Positions 14,832-23,044 of a stretch of 37,068 nucleotides of DNA are shown piece by piece. The notes beneath the pieces are model-generated. The model had not been told where the DNA came from. It searched no databases and was given only the letters and a program-made list of their open reading frames with translations. Position numbers and translations under genes: made by a program. Source of the DNA: Promethearchaeota archaeon (lineage in GTDB: Archaea > Asgardarchaeota > Lokiarchaeia > Sigyniarchaeales > SOKP01); the NCBI GenBank assembly GCA_004524535.1, contig SDNY01000027.1:1-37068 (forward strand), read 5' to 3'. Within the stretch, counting starts at the first letter, position 1, and each line of letters begins with the position of its first letter.

Positions 14832-16976
14832 TCATTTTAATTTCAATCCATTTTTGCAGTGAGGACAGAAGAGAGGTAATTCTTCTTGACAGACTTCTAA
14901 ATCATCGTCATTAAATAATTTTCTCCAGCACACCAAGCTTTCACCTTCCTTTAGCATGTCCCTACCATGATGTTGTGGTATGATTTTCTTTGTTTTACAC
15001 GTTTCACATATCAACAATTGTGCTTCACTTTCCAAATTTTCAATCGGTTTTTCTTTAAATTTTGGCTTGTATCTGAATAAAGTCATGCTATTAAACAATA
15101 CGAGGAGAGAAACTCCCATGTCACCAATTCCAACGGCAAGCCATAACGTCATTAATCCGATAACAGTTAGAACAGCAAACGATACCTTAACTATAATTGA
15201 TGTCCATATGTTTTGTTTTATTTTATTGTTGGTTTTTTTAGAGATATCAATGAAAGTTAATATTTTTTTCAAATCATCTCCCATAATAATTACATCAGCG
15301 GTTTCAAGAGTAACATCCGTTGCTGATGCTCCTATTGCTATGCCCAGATCAGAAATTGCTAAGGCTGGAGCATCATTGATTCCATCTCCGACCATCGCCA
15401 CACCCTTATAATGAGCCTTTAAATCTTCAATTTCTTGTAATTTTTGGTCGGGTAAAAGTTCACCATAAGTGTTAGTTATATCTAAACACTCGCCAATTGT
15501 ATTACAGACAGATTGATTGTCACCAGAGATTAAAACCGAATCAAACCCTCGTTTTTTTAAGCCATAAATAAGAAAAGGAGCGGAAATTCTTAACACATCT
15601 CTTATAGTAATAATTCCTAATAACTTCCCATTATTCCCTAATAGGACTGGGATAGTTCCTGTAATCTCTATATTCTCAAGGTCTTCCATTGGCAATTTAT
15701 AATTTAATTCTTCAAAATATCTTTGACTTCCAACAGTGAATAATTCTCCATTAATTTCCCCTTTAATTCCCTTACCTTTTAATATTTCAAAATTGTCAAC
15801 TGTAAGTAAAGGGACCTTAAGATCTTCTGCTTTTTTAATTATAGCTTTCGCAATTGGATGTTCAGATAATAATTCTAAGCTTGCAGCTAGGCTTAGTATA
15901 TCTTCTTGACTGCCTGAATAAGCAAATATCTCAAAAACTCTTAGTTTTCCTTCCGTTAATGTACCTGTTTTGTCAAATGCAAAAACCTTAATTTCATCAA
16001 TCTTTTCAATAAATTTGTTCCCTTTCACTAAGATACCTTCTCGTGCTAATTTCGTGAGTGCTGAGACATTAGCTAATGGTGTTGATAAAGTCAATGCGCA
16101 TGGACATGACACAACCAATAGAATTAATCCGCGATAGAACCAAGTATTAAAATCTAAGCCAAAAAATAAAGAAGGTATTATCATAACCGCTAACGCAGCA
16201 AATAAAATCATAGGAGTGTAATATTTTGCGAATTTTTCGATAAATTTTTCATTCCCGCTTTTATTTTGTTGGGCAATTTTTATACTTTCTGCTATTTGAG
16301 CCACTATTGTGTTTGAACTTTCTCTTAATACTTCAATTTCAATGAAACTATCAGAATTCATGCTAGCAGCAAAGATTTCATCACCCTTTTGTTTAAACAC
16401 GGGAACTGATTCTCCGGTTATTGCACTTTCGTCAAAATAAGATTCTCCCTTAACAATTACACCATCTAAGGGGGCTTTCATTCCTGGTCTAATCCCGATT
16501 ATATCCCCTGTTTTAACTTCCTCGGCAGGTACAGGAGTATATCCTTCATCAGTCTTCAATAATGCATCATTAGGAGTTAATTCAAGCAACTCTTTTATAG
16601 CATTTCTCGATTTCTCGGTTGTTAATTCTTCCAAATGCTCGGCGATCGCATAAAGCAAAATAGCAGTTGCCCCTTCCTGTCCATGTAAAATAAAAAAAGC
16701 TGCCACAGCAGCGAATAACATTAAAATGTTAGCTGTGATTTTTTTATTCACTATGTCATGAAGAGATTCTTTAATAACGCCATAGCTGGAAAATCCAATA
16801 GAGATAATTGCTAATAATTGGCTTAAAAATACTAATTCTGTTGTAAATTCAAGATAAATAGAGATAGCTAAAATAATAGCAGAAGGAATAATGAAAAACC
16901 AAAAAAATCGCTCGAAGAAGCTTTCTTCTTTATCTTCTTCAAATTCAATATCACATATTTCAGAAGAGCAACTAAT
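14832..16976 (-). CDS. P1B-type heavy-metal-exporting ATPase (Zn/Cd/Pb class)
   Basis: This is an integral membrane P-type ATPase that likely exports Zn2+, Cd2+ or Pb2+. Visible motifs are the TGES actuator loop, CPC in the sixth membrane helix (SCPCALTLSTP), FDKTGTLTEG (phosphorylated Asp), SEHPIAKAI, GDGINDAPALA, a membrane Lys (IIVKVSF) and GDMGVSLLVLFNS. The last two fit the zinc/cadmium class. The C-terminus adds a Cys-rich metal-binding tail (CETC, IPQHHGRDM, CPHC). The first usual start, GTG at 16751, would fall inside the membrane region. The same frame continues 75 codons upstream to 16976, encoding a CSSEIC motif, an acidic stretch and two more helices, with no ATG, GTG or TTG. A GGTGA site lies 6 bases before ATT at 16976. 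The start is therefore unusual or frameshifted. Confidence 0.9.
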   Translation of the reverse strand: MSCSSEICDIEFEEDKEESFFERFFWFFIIPSAIILAISIYLEFTTELVFLSQLLAIISIGFSSYGVIKESLHDIVNKKITANILMLFAAVAAFFILHGQEGATAILLYAIAEHLEELTTEKSRNAIKELLELTPNDALLKTDEGYTPVPAEEVKTGDIIGIRPGMKAPLDGVIVKGESYFDESAITGESVPVFKQKGDEIFAASMNSDSFIEIEVLRESSNTIVAQIAESIKIAQQNKSGNEKFIEKFAKYYTPMILFAALAVMIIPSLFFGLDFNTWFYRGLILLVVSCPCALTLSTPLANVSALTKLAREGILVKGNKFIEKIDEIKVFAFDKTGTLTEGKLRVFEIFAYSGSQEDILSLAASLELLSEHPIAKAIIKKAEDLKVPLLTVDNFEILKGKGIKGEINGELFTVGSQRYFEELNYKLPMEDLENIEITGTIPVLLGNNGKLLGIITIRDVLRISAPFLIYGLKKRGFDSVLISGDNQSVCNTIGECLDITNTYGELLPDQKLQEIEDLKAHYKGVAMVGDGINDAPALAISDLGIAIGASATDVTLETADVIIMGDDLKKILTFIDISKKTNNKIKQNIWTSIIVKVSFAVLTVIGLMTLWLAVGIGDMGVSLLVLFNSMTLFRYKPKFKEKPIENLESEAQLLICETCKTKKIIPQHHGRDMLKEGESLVCWRKLFNDDDLEVCQEELPLFCPHCKNGLKLK

Positions 16977-17123
16977 TCAATATCACCAATTAATAAATAC
17001 GAAAGAAATCATAAATAATTGATTTTTATATTGTATAAAAAAACACTACAACAAAATTTCCTTTTAATCGGTTATTATAATTTTCTTTTATGTGTTATAA
17101 AAAGTGTGATCTTGTTGTGGTGA

Positions 17124-17570
17124 TTACTTCTTATTTTGATTTGATAATTGATCTTTAAATTTGGAAAAAATCTGTTTTTTGAAAAGATTGAAATCACTCA
17201 GATTTTCTTGGAGAATCTCATAAATTATTTCATTATTGATTTCCATATATAAATGACCTCTTAGATTACGAAATTTTGTCATTTTAATGAGTTTTTCTTT
17301 TAATTCATCATCAATTATATCTATTTTTGCTAAATCAATAAAGATCTCACTGTATGTTTCAGGCTTTCCATTTTTATTATTTGAGAGAATATGGTTCCCA
17401 ATATCAATACATATATTTATACATGTTTCTAAAGCCCGTTGAGCACTTAAATAAAAGAGATAATTGGAAAGAAAATCATCTTTAGATTTTTTCTTTAATT
17501 CTTCTAAGATTTCAATTAATTCATCTATTTTTTTGAATCTATTCAAAATGATATTAGGATCAATAATCAT
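17124..17570 (-). CDS. hepT: HepT-like HEPN toxin
   Basis: This 148-residue HEPN (DUF86) protein has the conserved CINICIDIGNHILS and PETYSEIFIDL segments and the active motif RNLRGHLY. That motif is the RX4HXY pattern of HepT ribonuclease toxins, in which the Tyr is AMPylated by MntA to silence the enzyme. Its start overlaps the end of the nucleotidyltransferase gene by 11 bases, the usual MntA-HepT arrangement. It lies opposite in orientation to the HEPN/MNT module at 13.3-14.0 kb and belongs to a different HEPN subfamily, so it is not a simple duplicate. Confidence 0.88.
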   Translation of the reverse strand: MIIDPNIILNRFKKIDELIEILEELKKKSKDDFLSNYLFYLSAQRALETCINICIDIGNHILSNNKNGKPETYSEIFIDLAKIDIIDDELKEKLIKMTKFRNLRGHLYMEINNEIIYEILQENLSDFNLFKKQIFSKFKDQLSNQNKK

Positions 17571-18003
17571 CCTCTAATACCTCTTTTATTGAAATTTCAT
17601 CGTACATATCAAGCATCGGTTTAATTTCTTGATACATATATAATACTTTTAACTCAAATTCATGAGTAATTGTTCTATTCTTTTGAAATATAATTCTACC
17701 ATTCTTTATGACATGAAATAAAAATCGAGGTGTGGTTTTGTTAATTATCCTTAAATCAACATTAATCTTGTAGTTAAAATGACTTTCAATCTTTAGACTT
17801 AAATCAGCAAAATATAAGTGAGGTGGTTTAAAATCTTCTTTTAAAATAATACCAATATCAATATCGCTATATTCTGTTTGAGTCCCTTTAGCATAGGAAC
17901 CATATAAATATGCTATTTGAATTTCTTCATGGTTTTTAAATAAAGTTTCAATAACACGTTCTAATTCTTTTATTTGTACCATTTGGTATTTAATTCTCTT
18001 CAT
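17560..18003 (-). CDS. mntA: MntA-like nucleotidyltransferase antitoxin
   Basis: This 147-residue nucleotidyltransferase has YLYGSYAKGTQTEYSDIDIG (GSYxxGx(6)SDxD) and a downstream VDLRIIN carrying the third carboxylate. It is expected to AMPylate the HepT partner encoded immediately downstream with an 11-base overlap. The first ATG gives MKRIKYQMVQ; an internal Met at residue 8 is an alternative start. Its promoter must lie in the 18004-18070 gap, right beside the DUF166 fossil. Confidence 0.86.
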   Translation of the reverse strand: MKRIKYQMVQIKELERVIETLFKNHEEIQIAYLYGSYAKGTQTEYSDIDIGIILKEDFKPPHLYFADLSLKIESHFNYKINVDLRIINKTTPRFLFHVIKNGRIIFQKNRTITHEFELKVLYMYQEIKPMLDMYDEISIKEVLEDDY

Positions 18004-18069
18004 ATAATATAAAGAAGAGTCTTACATATTTAAATCCGAGCTGTATGGGAGATATATTGATTTTTTTTC

Positions 18070-18180
18070 TTATTTGATAACATATGCTAGTTTTTGTCCT
18101 TCTTCTTCAAGATTCAATTCCCTTCGGATGGCATTTCTAACCAAATACCCTCCAATATGGAGAATAGAATCTTTTAGAAT
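18070..18180 (-). pseudogene. Displaced 3' end of a DUF166 gene
   Basis: The minus strand encodes 36 codons plus a stop that match the C-terminus of the intact gene at 20233-21132: LKDSILHxGGYLVRNAIRRE, then a diverged LxLEE...Y(V/I)IK end. The match stops sharply at about 18180. Beyond it (from 18181) there is no similarity. The fragment lies on the same strand as the intact gene and downstream of it, with the nuclease gene between. This is the arrangement expected if an insertion carried its own replacement 3' end into the gene. Confidence 0.8.
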
Positions 18181-18392
18181 TGTAGATTAACAATGACCTA
18201 AGTATAGTCTTGAATTTTTTATTGAAATTATTAAATTGGTAGAGAATCTACATTTAAATTTAAGATTTTTTAAATTTAAATTATAGAATTTTTAGAATGT
18301 TTAAATAAAAACGAATTCATCATATTGTAGGAAAAAATTTCTTTATAAATCAATTGAAAAACTTGAGTTCGTAAAAAACAAACATAATTAAA
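18181..18392. promoter_or_regulatory. Repeat-rich leader of the zinc-finger nuclease gene
   Basis: Directly at the edge of the DUF166 fossil lies TGTAGATT (18181-18188), with its inverted copy AATCTACA at 18245-18252. A perfect 12-bp hairpin of ATTTAAATTTAA follows (18252-18281, 6-base loop). A TATA box TTTATAAA (about 18342-18349) is flanked by near-inverted ACGAATTCA (18311-18319) and TGAGTTCGT (18364-18372). The first pair could be an element end, and the pair around the TATA box could be an autoregulatory operator. Confidence 0.45.
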
Positions 18393-20225
18393 ATGTCAGA
18401 AAAACGGAAATGGATTGGAAAATGTCGTGTTGAAGAAGGATTAGATGATGAACCTGTTGTTAAGGATTTTATTAACAATTATTGCGATGATGTTGAGGTT
18501 ATTAGAAAAAATAATAGACAAGAATTAGAGATGACAAAATTTAAACCTATAACTTTTTCTAAAGCAGTAATTGAATATATTAAAAAGAGAATTAGAGTAT
18601 CGAATAACGAATTCGATAAATATCTTGATTACATGAAAGATCATGGTATAAACAATGATAAACTCCTTAAAATAATATTTTCCGAAAAGAATTTAGATGA
18701 ACTTCTGAGAAAAGCTAATATCAAAAGTGGTAAACAAAATCGACTTCAAGCAAAAAGATGTATGACAGTAATTTCCCTTGCACTTCTTAAATGTTCTAAT
18801 TATAATGACCTTCGAAATTCTTTACATGCATTAACTGGTTTATCTAATAGATATATTTATGATGTAATTAAAAAATGTATTCCCATTTTGAATAGTATAA
18901 ATCCTAGCGTAAAAATTAATAGATGGCTACCTCAAAAACCATTTGAATACAATCTCATATTAATTAATAAAATGATAAAAAAAAGAGGTTGGAAATTATT
19001 ATTTCCCAAAACTCAAGAAGAATTTGATAAGTTAAGAAAAAAACATAATCGTGAACCAGCTAGAATTCCCCTATATGTAGAATGCGATAGAGATCATAAA
19101 TTTTCTACTAATGCTTTCAATTTACAGCGAAGGGAAAAAGGTTGTAGAAAATGTGCAGATGATGATAAAATTAAATATAATATGGATACAATAAAAAAAT
19201 TGGTTAATCAGAAAGATTGGATTTTGAAATATCCTAAAAATCAAGAGCAACTTGATTTACTTGTAGAAAAACTCAATTGTGCTCCAAATGCAGCTCCTCT
19301 AAGTATCGAGTGTAGCTTAGGTCACCCAATTTTAACAAAAGCACATAGATTAAACCAAAAATTATTAAAGGATACAGAAGGCTGTTTAAAGTGTAGTCAT
19401 ATTAAAAAAAGGAAATATAATATAAATGTAGTGAATAAAATGATTAGAGATAGAGGTGCTATTCTTATTTATCCAAAAACTCAAGAACATTATAATGCTT
19501 TAAAAAAATCTCATCAGTGTAAACCCTTTAAAGTTCCTCTTAAAATAGAATGTATAAGAGGTCATATTTTTAATAGTAATGCTTCTTTAATACAACAGAA
19601 CCATTGGTGTCCTTATTGCAAACAAATTAAATCTGCTATAGGTAGACTTACTCATATCATTTTTGAATATCTTACTATTAAATATCTCCTATTAAAAGGT
19701 TGTCAAGCTGATTTCGAACAACAGATAAATCTTAATACAAAACATCAGGTTGATATTCTAGTAAAAAGAGATAGGAATTTTATGAAACATATTGAAAAAT
19801 TTCAATCTATTATTTCGATTCCTAATATTATTAGAGAAATAGCGATTGATTTTACTTTTTCTCTTGAAAAAAAGTTCATTTTATCAAAGTTTTATAAAAA
19901 TTATCAAAATAAAAATAGGTTTCTAATTGTTGTGTTGCTAGATGGAGATATTAAAAAATGTAGTGTAGAACAAATTATTCAATTTTCTTCTAATATTAAT
20001 TTTAAAAAATATATCAAAATATTATCTTTTAATGAGTTCCTCGAATTTTTATGTCTATTACAAAGAATAATCGATTGGAGATTAATTTCCAAAGACGAGA
20101 AGGGAATACTTTCGGAATTTAATAATATTTATAACCTCGCCATTGATGCTATTGATTCAGAAGAAGAGCTCAAAAAATTAATTAAAATTGGTGAAAAATT
20201 TAAAAATAAAATTGGGAATTTGTAA
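18393..20225 (+). CDS. Zinc-finger-repeat protein with PD-(D/E)XK-like domain, putative homing-type nuclease
   Basis: This 610-residue protein has a helical N-terminal part that may bind DNA (about 50-180). Three repeats of about 75 residues follow, each with a W/I-x-L-x-(Y/F)PK-x-QE segment and a CX3H...CX2C zinc site (Cys231/His235/Cys251/Cys254, Cys307/His311/Cys331/Cys334 and Cys387/His391/Cys406/Cys409). The C-terminal domain carries QINLNTKHQVDILV (Asp454) and IREIAIDFTF (Glu482, Asp486). This spacing recalls a divergent PD-(D/E)XK or Vsr-like nuclease core. The gene sits between an intact DUF166 gene and a copy of that gene's 3' end, converging with it 7 bases from its stop. A self-spreading endonuclease gene is the best guess. 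I recognise no named family, and the nuclease call is tentative. Confidence 0.7.
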   Translation: MSEKRKWIGKCRVEEGLDDEPVVKDFINNYCDDVEVIRKNNRQELEMTKFKPITFSKAVIEYIKKRIRVSNNEFDKYLDYMKDHGINNDKLLKIIFSEKNLDELLRKANIKSGKQNRLQAKRCMTVISLALLKCSNYNDLRNSLHALTGLSNRYIYDVIKKCIPILNSINPSVKINRWLPQKPFEYNLILINKMIKKRGWKLLFPKTQEEFDKLRKKHNREPARIPLYVECDRDHKFSTNAFNLQRREKGCRKCADDDKIKYNMDTIKKLVNQKDWILKYPKNQEQLDLLVEKLNCAPNAAPLSIECSLGHPILTKAHRLNQKLLKDTEGCLKCSHIKKRKYNINVVNKMIRDRGAILIYPKTQEHYNALKKSHQCKPFKVPLKIECIRGHIFNSNASLIQQNHWCPYCKQIKSAIGRLTHIIFEYLTIKYLLLKGCQADFEQQINLNTKHQVDILVKRDRNFMKHIEKFQSIISIPNIIREIAIDFTFSLEKKFILSKFYKNYQNKNRFLIVVLLDGDIKKCSVEQIIQFSSNINFKKYIKILSFNEFLEFLCLLQRIIDWRLISKDEKGILSEFNNIYNLAIDAIDSEEELKKLIKIGEKFKNKIGNL

Positions 20226-20232
20226 ATATTAT

Positions 20233-21132
20233 TTATTTTATAATATATGTTAGTCTCTCACCTATTTGCTCTTCCAATCCAAGTTCTCTTCTTATTGCAT
20301 TTCTCACTAAATAACCTCCTACATGGAGTATTGAGTCTTTTAGCATACTGTCAGCCTGCATGCTAGCATTACAAGGATAAGCGTGATGTGCTTTACTAAT
20401 TTTTTCATTAAGAGATAAATCACCATTTTCGATGTATTTTGCTCTTAACTGTTGTAATATGTAATATGTAGAACCACATGGAGCACTTTGAAGAACACAT
20501 GCGTCTACAATTGATTTTCCATCCTTACTTAATAAAAATGATACTATGGGTACTCCAATTTGAAAATGTTCTATAAAGTCATGAATATAATCATGCTTAT
20601 TAGTGAGGTGGAATCCAATTTTATTATATTCGTTATAATCTTTACTCAATGAACAAAATGGTTTTGGAAATGCCGCTTGAATACCATATTTTTCAAAATC
20701 TTCAAGCACTTGTACTTGCAATCCCGCAGGAACCCATTTAGGATCTTCTATAGGAACTATTACCGCTTTTACTCCTTTGTCTTTTAAATAAAAGGGCAGT
20801 TCTGCTAATAAATCTGGATGAATTCCTACAACTATTAAAAAATCGACAGGTGGCAAATTTTTAGGTAAATATTTTTCTGAATCTTCTACAAAATCAGGAA
20901 GACCTTCACCAATTTTCTCATAAAAATAAATTGAGCTTGCATAACCTTTTAAATTTTCGCGACATTTATCGCATTTAATATTCATTTCCAAATCTTCACA
21001 TGCTTTACAAAAATCCTCAGAATTTATCAAATTTCCTACAAATTTCGCGGTTAGCATCTCGGTATCTGGATCTACTCCATACAAAAACCCTAAAGTGTAT
21101 TTTTTATTATTTTTACTCATCACGGGATACAT
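20233..21132 (-). CDS. DUF166 family protein
   Basis: This 299-residue cytosolic protein of the archaeal DUF166 family has unknown function. It has many conserved cysteines: CKAC and CDKC near residues 42-58, then QSAPCGSTYYILQQL and HHAYPCNASM, which suggest metal or cluster binding. The C-terminal 37 codons (20233-20346) have a diverged second copy at 18070-18180, so this gene's present 3' end may have been supplied by the inserted element. The start is the ATG at 21132, giving MYPVMSK. The Met at residue 5 is an alternative, since a TATA-like ATATAATTT abuts the first ATG. Confidence 0.82.
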   Translation of the reverse strand: MYPVMSKNNKKYTLGFLYGVDPDTEMLTAKFVGNLINSEDFCKACEDLEMNIKCDKCRENLKGYASSIYFYEKIGEGLPDFVEDSEKYLPKNLPPVDFLIVVGIHPDLLAELPFYLKDKGVKAVIVPIEDPKWVPAGLQVQVLEDFEKYGIQAAFPKPFCSLSKDYNEYNKIGFHLTNKHDYIHDFIEHFQIGVPIVSFLLSKDGKSIVDACVLQSAPCGSTYYILQQLRAKYIENGDLSLNEKISKAHHAYPCNASMQADSMLKDSILHVGGYLVRNAIRRELGLEEQIGERLTYIIK

Positions 21133-21305
21133 AAATTATATGTTTTTATTTGTTTTTTTAATAATTAATAAACCATATAATTTTTTAGTAGAACATGTTC
21201 AAAGAAAGATATTCTATTTCAAAAATTAGATGCTTATAAAAGAAGAAATTGTTTTTATATATGACAATTAAAAATTTAAATTAAAATTCACGAGATACGA
21301 TTGTT

Positions 21306-22997
21306 TTGAGTGAAAAGAGTGTTGGCTTTAATTCTGACGAAAAGCTTGAAGAAATAAGTAGATTTTATAGACATAAACTCCCTTTTACTTTTAAATCTTT
21401 TATGAAAGATATAGAGATTACAAAAAAGGAGTTCTTTCTGCTGTTTTTAATTTTTAATTCGTTGGTTTTTTTGGGTCTTTATCAATTTGGAATAATAATT
21501 GGAATGCCTATTGAACATGAGAACCCTCATTTAAGAGAATTGAATTTATTTAAAGCAGTATCTATATTCAGTGGTTTTATAATAGGATTTTTACTTTCGA
21601 TATATTTTATTGATAAAATAAAGAAACCTATAAGTTTCATCAAAAGTGTTATAGTGACCTCATTAATATTAATTTTTATACAAATTCCTTTAATTTTACT
21701 TAAAATGGAAATGCTCTTGAATATCTTTTACTTTACGAATATTCTAATTCTAATTATTGCTATTATGACAACTGGTAAAATATTTCTTATTAAAACTAGT
21801 ATCTTGGAAAGAGGTAGGATAATGTCTTATTTATTATTCTTTACAATTCTATGTATCGCTATTGTTTTGGGTTCAGCACTTATCAATATCTTGATTATTA
21901 TTCCAATTGTTTTCGTAGTTCTTACAATTATTTTACTTAAGATAAATAAAGATAAATATAATATTAAGTTCCAAACATCTATAATTGAAGGGGAAAAGAA
22001 AAGTTTACTGAAAAGTTTTCAGCTCGATTTAATAAAATATTATCTCTTTTTTTTCTGTTTTAGTTTTACGGGTGGTCTTGCGTTCCCACTTCAAGATTCA
22101 ATTCAATTCGGCGTTAATGCGCTGGCAGGGAATACAGTCTTGATCTTTTCACTTGTTATAATTTATGCAATTATTATTGTGATTTTAATTGGTCTTTTAT
22201 TTGATTATGCCGGTAGAATTTTTCCACTAAATTATATTATTTTAGCAATAGCATTGGCCACGTACATACACATCTTTAGAGATAGGTATTATGATTTCCC
22301 TCTTGCGATTGTATTTAGCGCTTATATCGCTGCTCTTATGTGCGTTCCTCTCCTAATCGGAGACACAATTACGCGGGAAAATTTTGGAAGTTCATTATCC
22401 ATTTCTTATTTTATCATTATCATAGGGATGATTATTGGTTTAAGTTTTAATATGTTTATAACAGAATCATTAGAATCTAGTTCTTTTAAAGAAATTTTTC
22501 TAATGGGGACAATATTTATGTTTTGTATCATCTGTTTGTTGTTTTTAGTATATATGCGTGAGACTTTACCTCGGAAAGAGCAGGCGTGGAAAAATTTTTT
22601 ACATCATCTCTACATTATTCACGATTCTGGAATTTTACTTTACGAATATGCTTTTATAAAAGAAAAACAGACGGAGGGGAGTAGCGTTGATTCTGATTTG
22701 AGGGCAGGAGGTATAATTGGCGTAAGATCTATTTTGAAAGAAATAGTACAAGGAGAAGAAGAAGTTAAAACGATTGATAGTGGGGATAGGGTTCTTATGA
22801 TTAACCATTCTAATCAAGTTATTTTTGCTCTTATAATAAAAGAGGAATTAATTGTATTAAGAAAAAAAATGGAGGCTTTAATCGAAGATTTTAATAAGGA
22901 ATTTGGAGAACTAATTAATGAGGTTAGTTCAATTGGCGCCGCTATACACAAATTTAAACCAACTGAACATATTGTTTTGAAATATTTTGGAAATTAA
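21306..22997 (+). CDS. MFS-like 12-helix membrane protein with C-terminal longin-like domain
   Basis: This 563-residue protein has about twelve hydrophobic helices from residue 40 to 420. A loop reading LLFDYAGRIFP resembles the MFS D-x-x-G-R signature. From about residue 433 a soluble domain follows with LYIIHDSGILLYEYAF, a helix (IIGVRSILKEIVQG), three hydrophobic strands and two helices. It is the same longin-like domain as in the two 7TM proteins at 4289 and 5520. The protein may couple a transporter-like sensor to small-GTPase control; this is inference. The start is TTG at 21306, supported by a TATA-like TTTATATA at about 21253-21260. No ATG is available upstream in frame. Confidence 0.75.
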   Translation: MSEKSVGFNSDEKLEEISRFYRHKLPFTFKSFMKDIEITKKEFFLLFLIFNSLVFLGLYQFGIIIGMPIEHENPHLRELNLFKAVSIFSGFIIGFLLSIYFIDKIKKPISFIKSVIVTSLILIFIQIPLILLKMEMLLNIFYFTNILILIIAIMTTGKIFLIKTSILERGRIMSYLLFFTILCIAIVLGSALINILIIIPIVFVVLTIILLKINKDKYNIKFQTSIIEGEKKSLLKSFQLDLIKYYLFFFCFSFTGGLAFPLQDSIQFGVNALAGNTVLIFSLVIIYAIIIVILIGLLFDYAGRIFPLNYIILAIALATYIHIFRDRYYDFPLAIVFSAYIAALMCVPLLIGDTITRENFGSSLSISYFIIIIGMIIGLSFNMFITESLESSSFKEIFLMGTIFMFCIICLLFLVYMRETLPRKEQAWKNFLHHLYIIHDSGILLYEYAFIKEKQTEGSSVDSDLRAGGIIGVRSILKEIVQGEEEVKTIDSGDRVLMINHSNQVIFALIIKEELIVLRKKMEALIEDFNKEFGELINEVSSIGAAIHKFKPTEHIVLKYFGN

Positions 22998-23044
22998 ATA
23001 CTGTTGTATCGAAATTAAAATTATTCTTTTTGTTATTTTTAAAA

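Noticed and set aside
14980-15411. 143-codon plus-strand open frame
   Set aside because: It is antisense to the P-type ATPase, which has all catalytic motifs in order. It is a shadow frame.
16976-16985. TGA codons just upstream of the ATPase frame as possible selenocysteine or pyrrolysine codons
   Set aside because: Two in-frame TGA codons occur next to each other with no conserved sequence beyond them and no SECIS-like structure seen. They are ordinary stops.
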